The position numbers and the translations under genes are program-made. Shown here piece by piece: positions 25,863 to 35,102 of a stretch of DNA of 47,284 bases (positions are counted from its first letter, which is position 1; each line of letters starts with the position of its first letter). This stretch comes from Candidatus Magnetaquicoccus inordinatus (GTDB lineage: Bacteria > Pseudomonadota > Magnetococcia > Magnetococcales > Magnetaquicoccaceae): contig NZ_RXIU01000541.1 of the NCBI RefSeq assembly GCF_004217665.1, positions 1 through 47,284 on the forward strand. Direction: 5' to 3'. Under the pieces are notes generated by a model that had not been told where the DNA came from, did not search any database, and worked only from the letters and a program-made list of their open reading frames with translations.

Positions 25863-25913
25863 GACAAACAACTCCTCCTCAATTTTTGTAAACTTGCCAA
25901 ACCGGCATAAGGA

Positions 25914-27929
25914 TCACGAATTTGTAATCTCAATGCGTCCCAAGTGCTGCAATGGCAGAATAAATTCATGAAAATCGATCATCAGCGGATTGTCTTTCCA
26001 GAGCTCACGCCACTGCATCATGATCCGATAGATGTTTTCTTGTTGTGTTTCCGATGCCAGTTGATAAATCGGAATAATCCGATTGACTTTACAGCAGCGC
26101 CAACTCGTAGCCGGTGCCAGAGAAGCAGTCCACTCGGCAACAGAATTGACACATCCGGGATCTCCACCAACAGCATTGAGTTGCGCACTCTTGCTTTGTG
26201 AGCCGCTACTCTCTTCACTGCCTTTTTTGACGGATCCGGAGAGTGCCATATCCCATGAAACCGATTTGAGTTTCAGTTGAAATTCCAACTGCATCTCTTC
26301 GCGCTTTTCATGCGATGTAATGGTAGTGCGATCCTCCAGAAACAGTTTGCCGCCAATCAAAAACTCTACCGGCAAATAGGCTCCCCATTTTTCAAAAAAG
26401 GCTCGCATACGGAAAAAAGCGTCATAAGATTGCGGAATACACCCTGTGACAGGCAGTTGCAGTGCTTGCTGTTGCTTCTGGCACGAGCTGATTTGCTTGT
26501 TGAGTTGTAGCAGATCGTTTGCACATTCCGCGTCAGAAGTGAGCTGAGATTTTTCCAGAGACTGTATTTTTTTGAGAGATTCGTTGATTTTGTCATGCAA
26601 GATACTGATCTTCTCTGCAGCTTCCTTTTTGACCTCATCACGTAGCCGTTGTATTTGCTCTCTTAAAACAGTCAACTCCTCTGCAGCCTGTTTGTTGCGT
26701 AATTGCTGATCAGCTTTGCGTTTGTTTATCTCATTTGTCAGACGCTGCAGCTCCTCAGCAAGCTCAGCCATCTTTTTGGCGTTGATGGTCTCAAGCTCTT
26801 CCTTGCTGGAAAAATAGTGCAGATCTTCCAAAAATTCGCCATCAAGTTGTGCACGGGCCTTGCTGAGCAGGCTGAGCTCCATTTTGGGTACAATTGTTTC
26901 TGATCGGCCATAGTAGTTTTTCATGCTGTCTGATTCACTGGTGGCATAGGCGGCGCTTATTTTCCCCCTTGCACCCCAAGCGAGGCCGTTGTAACCACCA
27001 CTGAGCGAGCAGGCGATGCTCAGATCCTTGGCAAAAATGGCATAGTCATAGGTAAAAGTTTCGCTATTGATATAGCTTTTTTGTGCATCAAGCACGCTGA
27101 CCAGATTTTCAGGTTGACCGCCGGGTTTGATCGGTTGACGAAAACTCCATTCGATTTGGCTGTTTTTCATCAATACTCCGTGAAAAACATTACAACTCTT
27201 GAGCAAGCTGCGTTTGCCGGCATCATCAAGCACACCATAAGAGTCCATTTTGGCGGATGCCTTGACACCCTTGCCGCGTATCGATTGGTTGCTGACCCAA
27301 TCCTCTTCTGCTTTAGGGCGTTTTACCTCCAATCCTTTCGGTATGGCAGGCAGCTCATCTTCAGAAACGGTAATGCGATTTTTGCCAACCGCACGGATGA
27401 TGGTAAGAGCAGCTCCTTCTTTTGGAGCATGTTCTTTACCATCTGGCAAAAGCTGTTTTACCGTTAAATCACTCTCATCTTCAGGAAATATGCGTTGATT
27501 GCCAGAGTCGAGAAAACGATCAGCACTATCCATAATGCCACGAGCGCTGAGGGTTTTACGCAGATCGGCAAGCAACATGCCAGGCTTGGCCTTCAAACGA
27601 TGCGTTTCATTCGCCTTATCGGATTCACCTTTTTGCGCTTCGGAAACGATTTTAATCTGCAATGCCCAATCTTCTGTGCTTTCTGTGCTGGTTGCCTTTG
27701 TTTCCGCACTGTGCAGCGCTGCTGAATCGCTCAGTGCGGGATTGCTGGCAGGAAGCGCACCTGTATCATCCGTTTGTTGCAATACGGCGGCAAGGTTGTT
27801 CTGAGCGTTGGCTGCTGTTTGGGGATGGCCCGTCGGTAAAATATCTCCATCATGCAGTTGTGCCAATGAATGCTGATTGTCCAGCATTTGTTTTGCAGGA
27901 AGAATAAAAGGTGTGCTATCCTCAGCCAT
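25914..27929 (-). CDS. MACPF/perforin-like pore-forming protein with coiled-coil insert
   Basis: A protein of about 671 aa. After a low-complexity N-terminus comes a ubiquitin-like/beta-grasp-looking segment (about 88-181, IKIVSEAQ...LKAKPGMLLADLRKTL...LTIIRAV). The MACPF core starts near 215 (GKGVKASAKMDSYGVLDD...). The MACPF signature appears at about 511-529 as FFEKWGAYLPVEFLIGGKL, corresponding to the family's YGTHY...LGG with Thr-His replaced by Ala-Tyr. A C-terminal EWTASLAPATSWRCCKVNRIIPIYQL matches the usual W..SL...P.W......PI..L ending. Between the first core helices and the signature sits a ~110-residue coiled coil (about 378-488), far longer than usual. There is no signal peptide. 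ATG 27929 is preferred to TTG 27935. The Shine-Dalgarno is weak. It heads the operon with the 24618-25862 gene. Confidence 0.75.
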   Translation of the reverse strand: MAEDSTPFILPAKQMLDNQHSLAQLHDGDILPTGHPQTAANAQNNLAAVLQQTDDTGALPASNPALSDSAALHSAETKATSTESTEDWALQIKIVSEAQKGESDKANETHRLKAKPGMLLADLRKTLSARGIMDSADRFLDSGNQRIFPEDESDLTVKQLLPDGKEHAPKEGAALTIIRAVGKNRITVSEDELPAIPKGLEVKRPKAEEDWVSNQSIRGKGVKASAKMDSYGVLDDAGKRSLLKSCNVFHGVLMKNSQIEWSFRQPIKPGGQPENLVSVLDAQKSYINSETFTYDYAIFAKDLSIACSLSGGYNGLAWGARGKISAAYATSESDSMKNYYGRSETIVPKMELSLLSKARAQLDGEFLEDLHYFSSKEELETINAKKMAELAEELQRLTNEINKRKADQQLRNKQAAEELTVLREQIQRLRDEVKKEAAEKISILHDKINESLKKIQSLEKSQLTSDAECANDLLQLNKQISSCQKQQQALQLPVTGCIPQSYDAFFRMRAFFEKWGAYLPVEFLIGGKLFLEDRTTITSHEKREEMQLEFQLKLKSVSWDMALSGSVKKGSEESSGSQSKSAQLNAVGGDPGCVNSVAEWTASLAPATSWRCCKVNRIIPIYQLASETQQENIYRIMMQWRELWKDNPLMIDFHEFILPLQHLGRIEITNS

Positions 27930-28173
27930 GGTCAACCCATTAATATTATAATTATTTATTGTTACGCTCCTGGCATAAAAACAGGAACGATGGGAGATGT
28001 TCTAACTACATTTCATCATGTGTTGCGCCTGTCCCCCAATCTTCTGTGCGCATGAAACCTTTCCATTGCCACAAGCAGTTCCATCAGACAGAGAGAGGGA
28101 ACAAATTTCCACCAGCAACGACTTCCTCGACCAAAAATTCAGCCGTTCACGATGTTTTTCCGAATTCTTCAAC

Positions 28174-28219
28174 ATAATAAACCCTGCACATTGAGAAGAC
28201 AACTTACATTTGCTTACAT
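28174..28219 (-). promoter_or_regulatory. Promoter and TTACAT-pair regulator box for the MACPF operon
   Basis: Box AACTTACATTTGCTTACAT on the plus strand (28201-28219), with half-sites 28204-28209 and 28214-28219. On the minus strand -35 TTGTCT (28197-28202) abuts it, with a 17-bp spacer and -10 TATTAT (28174-28179). Activators of the OmpR/PhoB family commonly bind direct repeats with one-turn spacing next to or overlapping the -35. The predicted leader to the MACPF ATG is about 240 bases (27930-28170) and holds no supported gene. Confidence 0.65.
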
Positions 28220-28300
28220 TGACTGGTGTAGTCAGTTATAATCAAAGATGACGGTTTGTGAGGGGAAGAGATGTTATTTGTTGCGAGGGCATGATGTGGT

Positions 28301-29011
28301 TCAGGTGATAATGCACTTGACTGTCATCAGGTAGCCGAGGGGATGGATGCTTTTTACGGGAAGTTCACAATGTAACGAATTTTGCACCTTTTTGCGCAAG
28401 CGACTCAGCAACACATTGAGGCGATTGCACTCCACAACCGACTCGCGCCCATCCAGCAGGCCGGCCAGCTTGGTTCTGGCGATGGGCGTATCTCCCGCTT
28501 CCACCAAATGGCGGAGCAACGAAAATTCCCGACCAGTCAACTGTAAATGGCTGCCGTCGGGGGCAACCAACAGGCAGCGCTCTCGCTCCAGTCGCCAGTT
28601 TCGGCTCTCTGCTCCATGCTCTGCGACTTTTTCCGGGAGGGGCAAGCGTCTGGCAACAGCATCGATATTGGCCGCCAACTCGCGCAGATCGATTGGTTTA
28701 AGCAGATAGGAGTCGGCACCACTCGACAAGCCATGCAGGCGGTCTGAAAGAGCGCTGCGGGCGGTCAGCATGATAATGCCCAGGTTGGGTCGGATTCTGC
28801 GCAGCTCTTCGGCTATCTGAAAACCATTGTAGCCAGGCAACTGCACATCCAGCACCACCACATCCACACTTTCACTGGTCAGACGGCTCAGCAACCGTTC
28901 ACCACTCTCAACGCCAAAAACCGGATAGTTCATGGCAGAGAGAAATTCCACCATGCTGCAGCACAGATCCGCATCATCCTCGACAATGGCCACTTTTGGT
29001 ACGGCAGGCAC
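28301..29011 (-). CDS. OmpR-type response regulator
   Basis: A 236-aa transcription regulator. The receiver domain (about 1-115) shows the acidic pair EDDAD, the phosphoacceptor Asp in VVVLDVQLPG, Thr in IIMLTARS and Lys in LLKPIDL. The C-terminal winged helix (about 145-232, LTGREFSLLRHL...RLNVLLSRLRKKVQ...VKSIHPLGYLM) is of the Trans_Reg_C type. The GTG start at 29011 has GGGAG 8 bases upstream and lies 5 bases after the kinase stop. The longer upstream frame overlaps the kinase and lacks domain content. It is co-transcribed with the sensor kinase at 29017-31401. The best candidate targets are the three TTACAT boxes, one of them 81-100 bases past its own 3' end. Confidence 0.9.
   Translation of the reverse strand: MPAVPKVAIVEDDADLCCSMVEFLSAMNYPVFGVESGERLLSRLTSESVDVVVLDVQLPGYNGFQIAEELRRIRPNLGIIMLTARSALSDRLHGLSSGADSYLLKPIDLRELAANIDAVARRLPLPEKVAEHGAESRNWRLERERCLLVAPDGSHLQLTGREFSLLRHLVEAGDTPIARTKLAGLLDGRESVVECNRLNVLLSRLRKKVQNSLHCELPVKSIHPLGYLMTVKCIIT
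28375..28539 (-). repeat. ~165-bp direct repeat, copy 2 (inside the response regulator)
   Basis: This is the source copy of the fragment found at 24332-24496. It encodes the recognition-helix part of the winged-helix domain. Confidence 0.85.
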
Positions 29012-29016
29012 TGTTG

Positions 29017-31401
29017 TTACTCCCGATGGGGGGTGCGAGCAGGAAAGTGCACCGTGGCACAGGTGCCCTGGCCGGGTTGACTCGCAATAGCAAACTCTCC
29101 CTGATACAAATGGACTATCTGTTTGACCAGATAGAGACCGAGACCTGCACCGCTGGCATGTTGGGCATTGTGGCCACGAAAATAGCGGTTGGTCACCTGA
29201 GGCAGGTCGGCACTGGTGATGCCCATCCCTTGATCTTGTACCGACAAGGTCAACCACCCGTTCTGGTCGCGATGGGCCTTCAGGGTGATCTCTGTTCCTG
29301 GCGGAGAATATTTGCGGGCGTTATCCAACAGGTTGCTCAGGACCACCCGCAGCAGATGGGCATCCATCCACAGATTGCCCAGAGCTGCAGGTTTTTCCAA
29401 GAGGAGTCGATGACTCTGGAAACTGCTTGACTCGCCCGCCCAAAACATGTGCATAAAATCATCCAGCATCACCCCTTCATCCATCCGCAAGCCACTGACA
29501 TGAAGATGTTCCAGACGGCTATCAGAGAGGCAGTTGTCCATAAAGGCAGTAACTCTCTGAACGCCCCTGTGGATTCGTTCCAGCAATTCATTGGCCTCGC
29601 AGAGGGTCGCGCAGCGCACTCCTAACAACTGTGTGGCAGAAGCCACGCTGGCCAACGGCGAGCGGATCTCGTGGGAAACCATGGACAAAAACTGTTTTTG
29701 GTCGGCAAGAAGCTGTTCTGCAAGCTCTTTGGCCTGTTTGTTGCGTTCCTGGGCCAGCACTCTTGCACTCACATCCACTCCGATCGAAATGGCTCCAATC
29801 GTTGGTTTTTCAACGGGATGGTGCAGGGTGTTATACCACTCACAGGTGATGATTGCCCCGGATTTGGTGCGGTTTTTGTTCAGGGAGTAGGTGATGGTCA
29901 TCTCCCGCAGGGTGCGATCCATGACCTGGTGCACTGCATCCTGATCGGTCTCCGGCACCAGTAATGCGACCATCGGTTGTCCCAATGCCTCTTCCAGGCT
30001 CCATCCAAACAAACGGCTTGCGGCAGTATTCCAGCCGATGATCCGGTCGGAAGGATCGGTGACGATCAAGGCCATCGGTACGGCATCAAACAGATATTGC
30101 CAGCTTTTTTCACCCGCTTTCAATCTTTTGTTCAAGCGGATCAGGTGATAGGCAATGCCTGCCGCCAGCGCCAGGATGCTTCCCATGACAGCCAGGACCG
30201 AAAATATCCAGGTCAGGTCTACCGCTTTGGGCTCGGCGTTATAGAGAAAGCCTTCAAAATGGACCGGGAGCTTGAGCATGCCCAGTTCGCTATAGACCTC
30301 GGCGATATGCCGCCACCGCCCTTCATACATATGGCCGGGAGCCACCAGATCCACTCGCATCAGGGGGACCATCTGTTGCGCCTCATAGAGCAGATGATTC
30401 AGGTCATGTTGTTGGGGATAGCGTTTGTGGATCAGTTTGGCTACCTCTTCCAGATGGGTCATGGCATACTGCCAACCACGCAGGCTGGCCTCGCGAAAGG
30501 CACGCACCTGTTCCGGGTGATCACGAATCTGTTTTTCGGTGGTGAAGAGGTTGTCACCATAAAAGTCAATGCCGCCGTTGCGCGGGGAGTAGAGTACAAA
30601 GGGCAGACCGGCATCAGCCAAAGCAAAGGGTTCATCGGTGACATAGACGGTCATGGCATCCACTTCCCCACGAACCAGAGCGTCAACAGAAAAACCGTGT
30701 GCGACAGGATGATAAGAGTGATCTTTCAACCCTTCGCGACGAAGATAGGCAATCAGTTCGGCTGAACCAGGCTCAACCATGACCCGTTTTCCAGCCAGAC
30801 CGTGCAGGCTCTGCACGCCGGAGTTGTGCAGGGTCAGCAGTGCCAGCGGTGAATGCTGGAAAATGGTGGCCAACACCACCACTGGTATCCCTTTTTGCCG
30901 CAACAACAGCAGATCGGTGGTGCCAACGCCAAACTCTGCTTGGCCATTGACGACCTTGCCGACACAATCATCTCCCGGTTCACAAGGCAGAATCTCTACT
31001 GCCAAGCCCTTTTCCTGGTAATATCCTTTCTCCTGGGCGACATAGTAGCCAGCAAACTGAAACTGGTGTGACCATTTGAGTTGTAGGCGGATTTTTTTGT
31101 CTTCGGCCCAGGCAGCGTTGTTGCCTGTCTGCAGCAGCAAAAGCAGAATGAGCGCAATGCCTAGGCAGTGGAAAAGAGAGCCACAGAGTGGTTTTGTTAA
31201 CGTCGCGCACCAGGCAGGCTTTTTTGCCGATTGCCAAGGGGCCAATGGATGGTTCAAAAAGAGTGAACAGCTTTCCGGTTGTGTCGTTTTTGGAGTCTGT
31301 ACCAGCTTATGCGGAGAAAGCTCTGTGCTTGTGTCAGTTGCATGAGGCAAGTCACTCAGAGCTGTTATAAGCCCAGTCCCTTTTGTGATCATTGTGTTCA
31401 T
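29017..31401 (-). CDS. Hybrid-sensor histidine kinase with NMT1/THI5-like periplasmic domain
   Basis: A 794-aa membrane sensor kinase. An unusually long N-terminus of about 75 residues precedes a signal-anchor helix (LFHCLGIALILLLLLQ). A periplasmic NMT1/THI5-like substrate-binding domain follows (about 100-335, IRLQLKWSHQFQFAGYYVAQEKGYYQ). Next are a second membrane segment (ILALAAGIAYHLI, about 350-372), a PAS domain (about 385-500, FDAVPMALIVTDPSDRIIGWN), HisKA with FLSMVSHEIRSPLA, and a HATPase with LSNLLDNARKYSP, VQDQGMGI and GAGLGLYLVKQI. It has no receiver domain of its own. The ligand is probably a small organic molecule such as a pyrimidine or aromatic, by family analogy. The kinase and regulator are separated by 5 bases. 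No clear Shine-Dalgarno is visible before ATG 31401, so the true start may be downstream. Confidence 0.88.
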   Translation of the reverse strand: MNTMITKGTGLITALSDLPHATDTSTELSPHKLVQTPKTTQPESCSLFLNHPLAPWQSAKKPAWCATLTKPLCGSLFHCLGIALILLLLLQTGNNAAWAEDKKIRLQLKWSHQFQFAGYYVAQEKGYYQEKGLAVEILPCEPGDDCVGKVVNGQAEFGVGTTDLLLLRQKGIPVVVLATIFQHSPLALLTLHNSGVQSLHGLAGKRVMVEPGSAELIAYLRREGLKDHSYHPVAHGFSVDALVRGEVDAMTVYVTDEPFALADAGLPFVLYSPRNGGIDFYGDNLFTTEKQIRDHPEQVRAFREASLRGWQYAMTHLEEVAKLIHKRYPQQHDLNHLLYEAQQMVPLMRVDLVAPGHMYEGRWRHIAEVYSELGMLKLPVHFEGFLYNAEPKAVDLTWIFSVLAVMGSILALAAGIAYHLIRLNKRLKAGEKSWQYLFDAVPMALIVTDPSDRIIGWNTAASRLFGWSLEEALGQPMVALLVPETDQDAVHQVMDRTLREMTITYSLNKNRTKSGAIITCEWYNTLHHPVEKPTIGAISIGVDVSARVLAQERNKQAKELAEQLLADQKQFLSMVSHEIRSPLASVASATQLLGVRCATLCEANELLERIHRGVQRVTAFMDNCLSDSRLEHLHVSGLRMDEGVMLDDFMHMFWAGESSSFQSHRLLLEKPAALGNLWMDAHLLRVVLSNLLDNARKYSPPGTEITLKAHRDQNGWLTLSVQDQGMGITSADLPQVTNRYFRGHNAQHASGAGLGLYLVKQIVHLYQGEFAIASQPGQGTCATVHFPARTPHRE

Positions 31402-32204
31402 GCGAGAGTTGCCTGCTTGACAATAACTAATAATGTCCGCTGCAAGCTGTGATGAGGTGTATCGATAAACAATATAATGTACGGATAGTTCATCAATTCA
31501 CTATGTCTCCTACACCACCATCCTTGGTGTTGTTGACATAACTGAGCGGGGCGCTCCATCTCTGGCGATGCAAAACATGCTAAGTCTATGCGATAAGAGC
31601 CATTTGGTGAAAGTTTTTTTTCCTGATTTTCAAAAATTGTCCTGTTTTTTTCTGCACTACCTTATTAAATTTGCAAGAAAATTTTATATTGCAAGTTGAT
31701 AAGAGTATCATGGCGGTTGATTTGGTACAGTACATACCACGAAATAATTTATTATTTATTTATATTTTGTGTTTGCTTGAATATGAAATACACAATATAA
31801 TAATTTTTATCTTATCTTTTGACTGTTGATTTTTGAAAATATCTTTTAAGTAATAGCAATGACTTTCGAGTCGTTTATTGAAAAGGTGCATTTTAGACAA
31901 TGCTATGATCCTAGATTCTCATAATGGATTGTTTCTCTCTCGTGGCTGCACCGGTTGTGGTGATGGGGCAGAAAAATCGGTGATGTGGGTGGGCAGGTAT
32001 TGCATCTGTCTTGCCCCTTTTGGAGTGCGTGGCAACATTTTCCGCTTGCATCTTCTTCAAGTCACGCCATGATTATCAGTATCAGAAACAACTAAAATAT
32101 GCAGCTCTCGCACAAGAGAGTCTCCCCATGGTTCATGGACGAGGCACACTTCCTTTGGTAGACTTTTTTGCATTAGCAAATCAACCATTTCGCTGGGACA
32201 GGTT
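31402..32204. other. Divergent, AT-rich intergenic region
   Basis: About 800 bases separate the kinase from the restriction-modification operon. Contents: a TTGCAAG repeat (31671-31677 and 31689-31695), an inverted repeat TGGTA-N7-TACCA (31723-31739) and a candidate hsdM promoter (31773-31801). Short open frames in 31878-32208 show no family features or good starts, and no gene is called. This is a plausible junction between the toxin island and the restriction island. Confidence 0.5.
31773..31801 (+). promoter_or_regulatory. Candidate promoter for the hsdM operon
   Basis: -35 TTGCTT (31773-31778), a 17-bp spacer and a perfect -10 TATAAT (31796-31801). It lies about 400 bases upstream of hsdM in very AT-rich DNA, so a chance match is possible. 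Confidence 0.35.
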
Positions 32205-33944
32205 ATGAATCAACAAGCTCTTTCCGCTCTCGTCTGGTCCGTGGCTGACCTGTTGCGTGGGGATTACAAGCAGGCAGAGTATGGCCGGGTCATTCTGCCC
32301 ATGACGGTGCTGCGTCGTTTGGATTGTGTTTTGGCATCCACCAAGGCTGCGGTATTGGCAGAATATGCCCAGAAGTTACAGATGGGTCTCAACCCGGAAC
32401 CCTTCGTGCTGCGCAAGGCGGGTCAGAGTTTTTACAATATTTCGCCGATGGATATGACCCGCTTGAAGGGGGATGCGGACCATATCCGGGAGAATCTGTT
32501 CAGCTATCTCAATGGTTTTTCATCTGCGGTGCGGGATGTGTTCGAGCGATTTGAGTTTCATACCCAGGTGGAGCGTTTGGCCAAGGCTGGGTTGCTTTAT
32601 CAGGTGGTGGAAAAGTTTTCCGGGTTTGCTTTGCACCCGGAATCGGTGAGCAACTATCAGATGGGATTGGTTTTCGAGGAGTTGATTCGCCGTTTTGCTG
32701 AGCTGTCCAACGAAACCGCCGGGGAGCATTTTACCCCGCGTGAGGTGATTCGCTTGATGGTCAATCTGCTCTTTATTGAGGATGACCCGGTGTTGGCCAC
32801 TCCTGGGGTGGTACGGACCCTTTACGACCCCACGGCAGGTACAGGAGGGATGCTCTCCATTGCCGGTGAATATCTGGAGGAGCACAACCCCCAAGCCCGG
32901 TTGACGGTATTCGGGCAGGAGTTGAACCCGGAGTCCTATGCCATCTGCAAGGCGGATATGCTGATCAAAGGTCAGGATGTCTCCAATGTTGTTTTCGGCA
33001 ATACTCTCTCCGAGGATGGCCACCCGCACAAGAGGTTTGATTATATGCTTTCCAATCCCCCGTTCGGGGTGGAGTGGAAAAAGGTGGAAAAAGAGGTCCG
33101 CAAGGAGCATGAGAGCCTGGGTTATAATGGTCGGTTTGGTCCCGGTTTGCCGCGTGTGTCGGATGGTTCCATGTTGTTTCTGCTGCATCTACTTTCCAAA
33201 ATGCGTGCGGTGGCCGATGGCGGGAGCCGGTTTGCCATCGTGTTGAATGGTTCGCCGCTGTTTACCGGCGGGGCGGGTAGTGGCGAGAGTGAAATCCGCC
33301 GTTATGTACTGGAAAACGACTTGCTGGAAGCCATCATCGGTCTGCCCACCGACATGTTCTACAACACCGGGATTTCGACTTATCTCTGGATTGTCAGCAA
33401 CCGCAAGCCCGCCCAGCGCAAGGGCAAGGTGCAGTTGATTGATGCCAGCGGCATGTGGCAGAAGATGCGCAAGAGCTTAGGGAGCAAGCGCAAAGAGCTG
33501 TCGGACGAACAGATTGAGGCCATCACCCGGCTGTTCGGTTCCTTCACCGAGGCCGAACAGGATGGCAAACCCATCAGCCGCATCTTTGCCAATAGCGATT
33601 TCGGCTATCGCACCATCACCGTAGAGCGACCGGAACGGGATGCGGCGGGTCAGATTGTACTGGGTCAGAAAGGCAAGCAAAAAGGCAAGCCGCAACCGGA
33701 TGCCAAGTTGCGGGATACCGAGAACGTGCCTCTTTCCGAAGCGGTGGAGGTCTATTTCAAGCGGGAGGTGCTGCCCCACGCGCCCGATGCCTGGATTGAT
33801 CATGAAAAAACCAAAATCGGCTATGAAATCTCTTTCAACCGCTATTTTTATGTGTTCCAGTCGCCCAGGTCTTTGGCAGAGATTGATGCTGATCTGAAAG
33901 AGGTGGTGGGAAGGATTCAGGGTATGCTGGAGGAGATTTTGTGA
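32205..33944 (+). CDS. hsdM: Type I restriction-modification DNA methyltransferase subunit
   Basis: A 579-aa N6-adenine methyltransferase subunit of the type I enzyme. The N-terminal HsdM_N helical domain reads [25 protein letters not shown]. The S-adenosylmethionine-binding motif I is DPTAGTGGM (208-216) and the catalytic motif IV is NPPFG (284-288, in [11 protein letters not shown]). The ATG at 32205 fits the family's usual start. It is the first gene of the operon. A 246-base gap follows before the abi-like gene, with no obvious terminator. It works with HsdS for methylation and with HsdS and HsdR for restriction. Confidence 0.95.
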   Translation: MNQQALSALVWSVADLLRGDYKQAEYGRVILPMTVLRRLDCVLASTKAAVLAEYAQKLQMGLNPEPFVLRKAGQSFYNISPMDMTRLKGDADHIRENLFSYLNGFSSAVRDVFERFEFHTQVERLAKAGLLYQVVEKFSGFALHPESVSNYQMGLVFEELIRRFAELSNETAGEHFTPREVIRLMVNLLFIEDDPVLATPGVVRTLYDPTAGTGGMLSIAGEYLEEHNPQARLTVFGQELNPESYAICKADMLIKGQDVSNVVFGNTLSEDGHPHKRFDYMLSNPPFGVEWKKVEKEVRKEHESLGYNGRFGPGLPRVSDGSMLFLLHLLSKMRAVADGGSRFAIVLNGSPLFTGGAGSGESEIRRYVLENDLLEAIIGLPTDMFYNTGISTYLWIVSNRKPAQRKGKVQLIDASGMWQKMRKSLGSKRKELSDEQIEAITRLFGSFTEAEQDGKPISRIFANSDFGYRTITVERPERDAAGQIVLGQKGKQKGKPQPDAKLRDTENVPLSEAVEVYFKREVLPHAPDAWIDHEKTKIGYEISFNRYFYVFQSPRSLAEIDADLKEVVGRIQGMLEEIL

Positions 33945-34201
33945 TGTGTGGTTCAAAGAACGACATGGGGTCTGGTGAGAGTTTACTGTATCAAGATAAG
34001 AGGAATAGAATGAAAAATCAACCTGATGCTGGTTGTGTACACACTCTATGTAACTACTGGAATCTGCTTGTCAGTCTGATGATTGCATGCTATATTTTGG
34101 ATAACAACACCCGCCAAGGCTATGCTCATCTGAGTACCCTCAAACCGGCGGGTTGCTTTTTTGGGGAATCCGGTTCTGGATTTCTTTCCCATGCGCTATG
34201 A
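33944..34201 (+). CDS. Small frame between hsdM and the abi gene (doubtful)
   Basis: An 85-codon frame starts with an ATG overlapping the hsdM stop (TGATG) and fills most of the gap to the abi-like gene. It has one hydrophobic stretch ([18 protein letters not shown]) and no recognisable family. The overlap-style start is the only support, and composition does not look like the neighbouring genes. It may simply be non-coding. Confidence 0.2.
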   Translation: MCGSKNDMGSGESLLYQDKRNRMKNQPDAGCVHTLCNYWNLLVSLMIACYILDNNTRQGYAHLSTLKPAGCFFGESGSGFLSHAL

Positions 34202-35102
34202 CAAACCTCACGCATCGTTTGCCCAGCAGATTGCACTGTTGCAATCCAGGGGTATGCTCATTGATGATCCATCCCATGCCGCCCATTCCCTTGCGCACTT
34301 GAACTATTACCGTCTGGTTGCCTATTGGTTGCCGTTTGAAGAGGATCATGCCACGCATCGATTTCGCCCTGGTACGCGATTTTCTGCAGTTTTGAACCTG
34401 TATGAGTTTGACCGCAAGCTGCGTTTGTTGGTACTGGATGCCATTGAGCGGGTGGAAGTGTCGTTACGGACACAATGGGCCTACTACCTGTCCAGGGAGC
34501 ATGGTTCACATGCCTATATGCACCCGTCATTGTTTGTCAACAGTGAGGTATTCCAAGAGAATCTAAATCATCTGAGGAAGAGCGTCGGGGAGTCGCACGC
34601 CGCTTTTGTCAAACACTACCGGGACAAATACACCGATCCGGATTTGCCGCCCATCTGGGATGTTTGTGAATTGTTGACGTTTGGAGCTCTTTCAAAGTGG
34701 TATGCCAATCTGCGACCGATGCCGATTCGTCGTGCCATTGCCTTCCCCTACCATCTGGATGACGATGTTTTGCAGTCCTTTCTGCGTCACCTGAACTTCA
34801 TCCGCAACGATTGCGCCCACCATCACCGTCTTTGGAACCGCAGTTTCACCTTCACCATGAAAATTCCCCAAACCAAGCCCAAAAAGCTGGTAGACAATTT
34901 CTGTCGGGAAGGGAGTCGGAAGATTTACAATGCGCTCGTTATGTTGGCATGGATGATGGATTTGATACAGCCGCACAACGATTGGAAAGAACGTCTGTTG
35001 GAGATGATCGAGCAGCACGCCATTGAACCCTCGTCCATGGGTTTTCCCGCCGATTATCGCCAAAGGCTAATCTGGCAGCCAGGGTGGAGTTCCTTAATAT
35101 GA
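34191..35102 (+). CDS. Abi_2-family (AbiD/AbiF-like) HEPN abortive-infection protein
   Basis: A protein of about 303 aa. It starts [22 protein letters not shown], the usual start of Abi_2 proteins (cf. KP.L....Q...L..RGL). It then has [39 protein letters not shown] and, near residue 210, [13 protein letters not shown], an R-x4-H motif typical of HEPN ribonucleases. The family acts in phage defence by RNA cleavage after infection. A TTG start at 34161 would add ten residues. ATG 34191 fits the family alignment better, though neither has a good Shine-Dalgarno. Its stop overlaps the hsdS start (ATGA), so the two are translationally coupled. Confidence 0.85.
   Translation: MRYDKPHASFAQQIALLQSRGMLIDDPSHAAHSLAHLNYYRLVAYWLPFEEDHATHRFRPGTRFSAVLNLYEFDRKLRLLVLDAIERVEVSLRTQWAYYLSREHGSHAYMHPSLFVNSEVFQENLNHLRKSVGESHAAFVKHYRDKYTDPDLPPIWDVCELLTFGALSKWYANLRPMPIRRAIAFPYHLDDDVLQSFLRHLNFIRNDCAHHHRLWNRSFTFTMKIPQTKPKKLVDNFCREGSRKIYNALVMLAWMMDLIQPHNDWKERLLEMIEQHAIEPSSMGFPADYRQRLIWQPGWSSLI

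Noticed and set aside
28002-28202. Short minus-strand frame just downstream of the regulator box.
   Set aside because: It starts with TTG inside the -35 of the predicted MACPF promoter and has no family features.
29012-29257. Longer start for the response regulator, overlapping the kinase.
   Set aside because: The extra 82 residues are Cys/Arg/Ser-rich reading through the kinase gene in another frame. GTG 29011 has a proper ribosome-binding site.
31878-32208. Two small plus-strand frames before hsdM.
   Set aside because: No ribosome-binding site, no recognisable domain, and composition unlike neighbouring genes.
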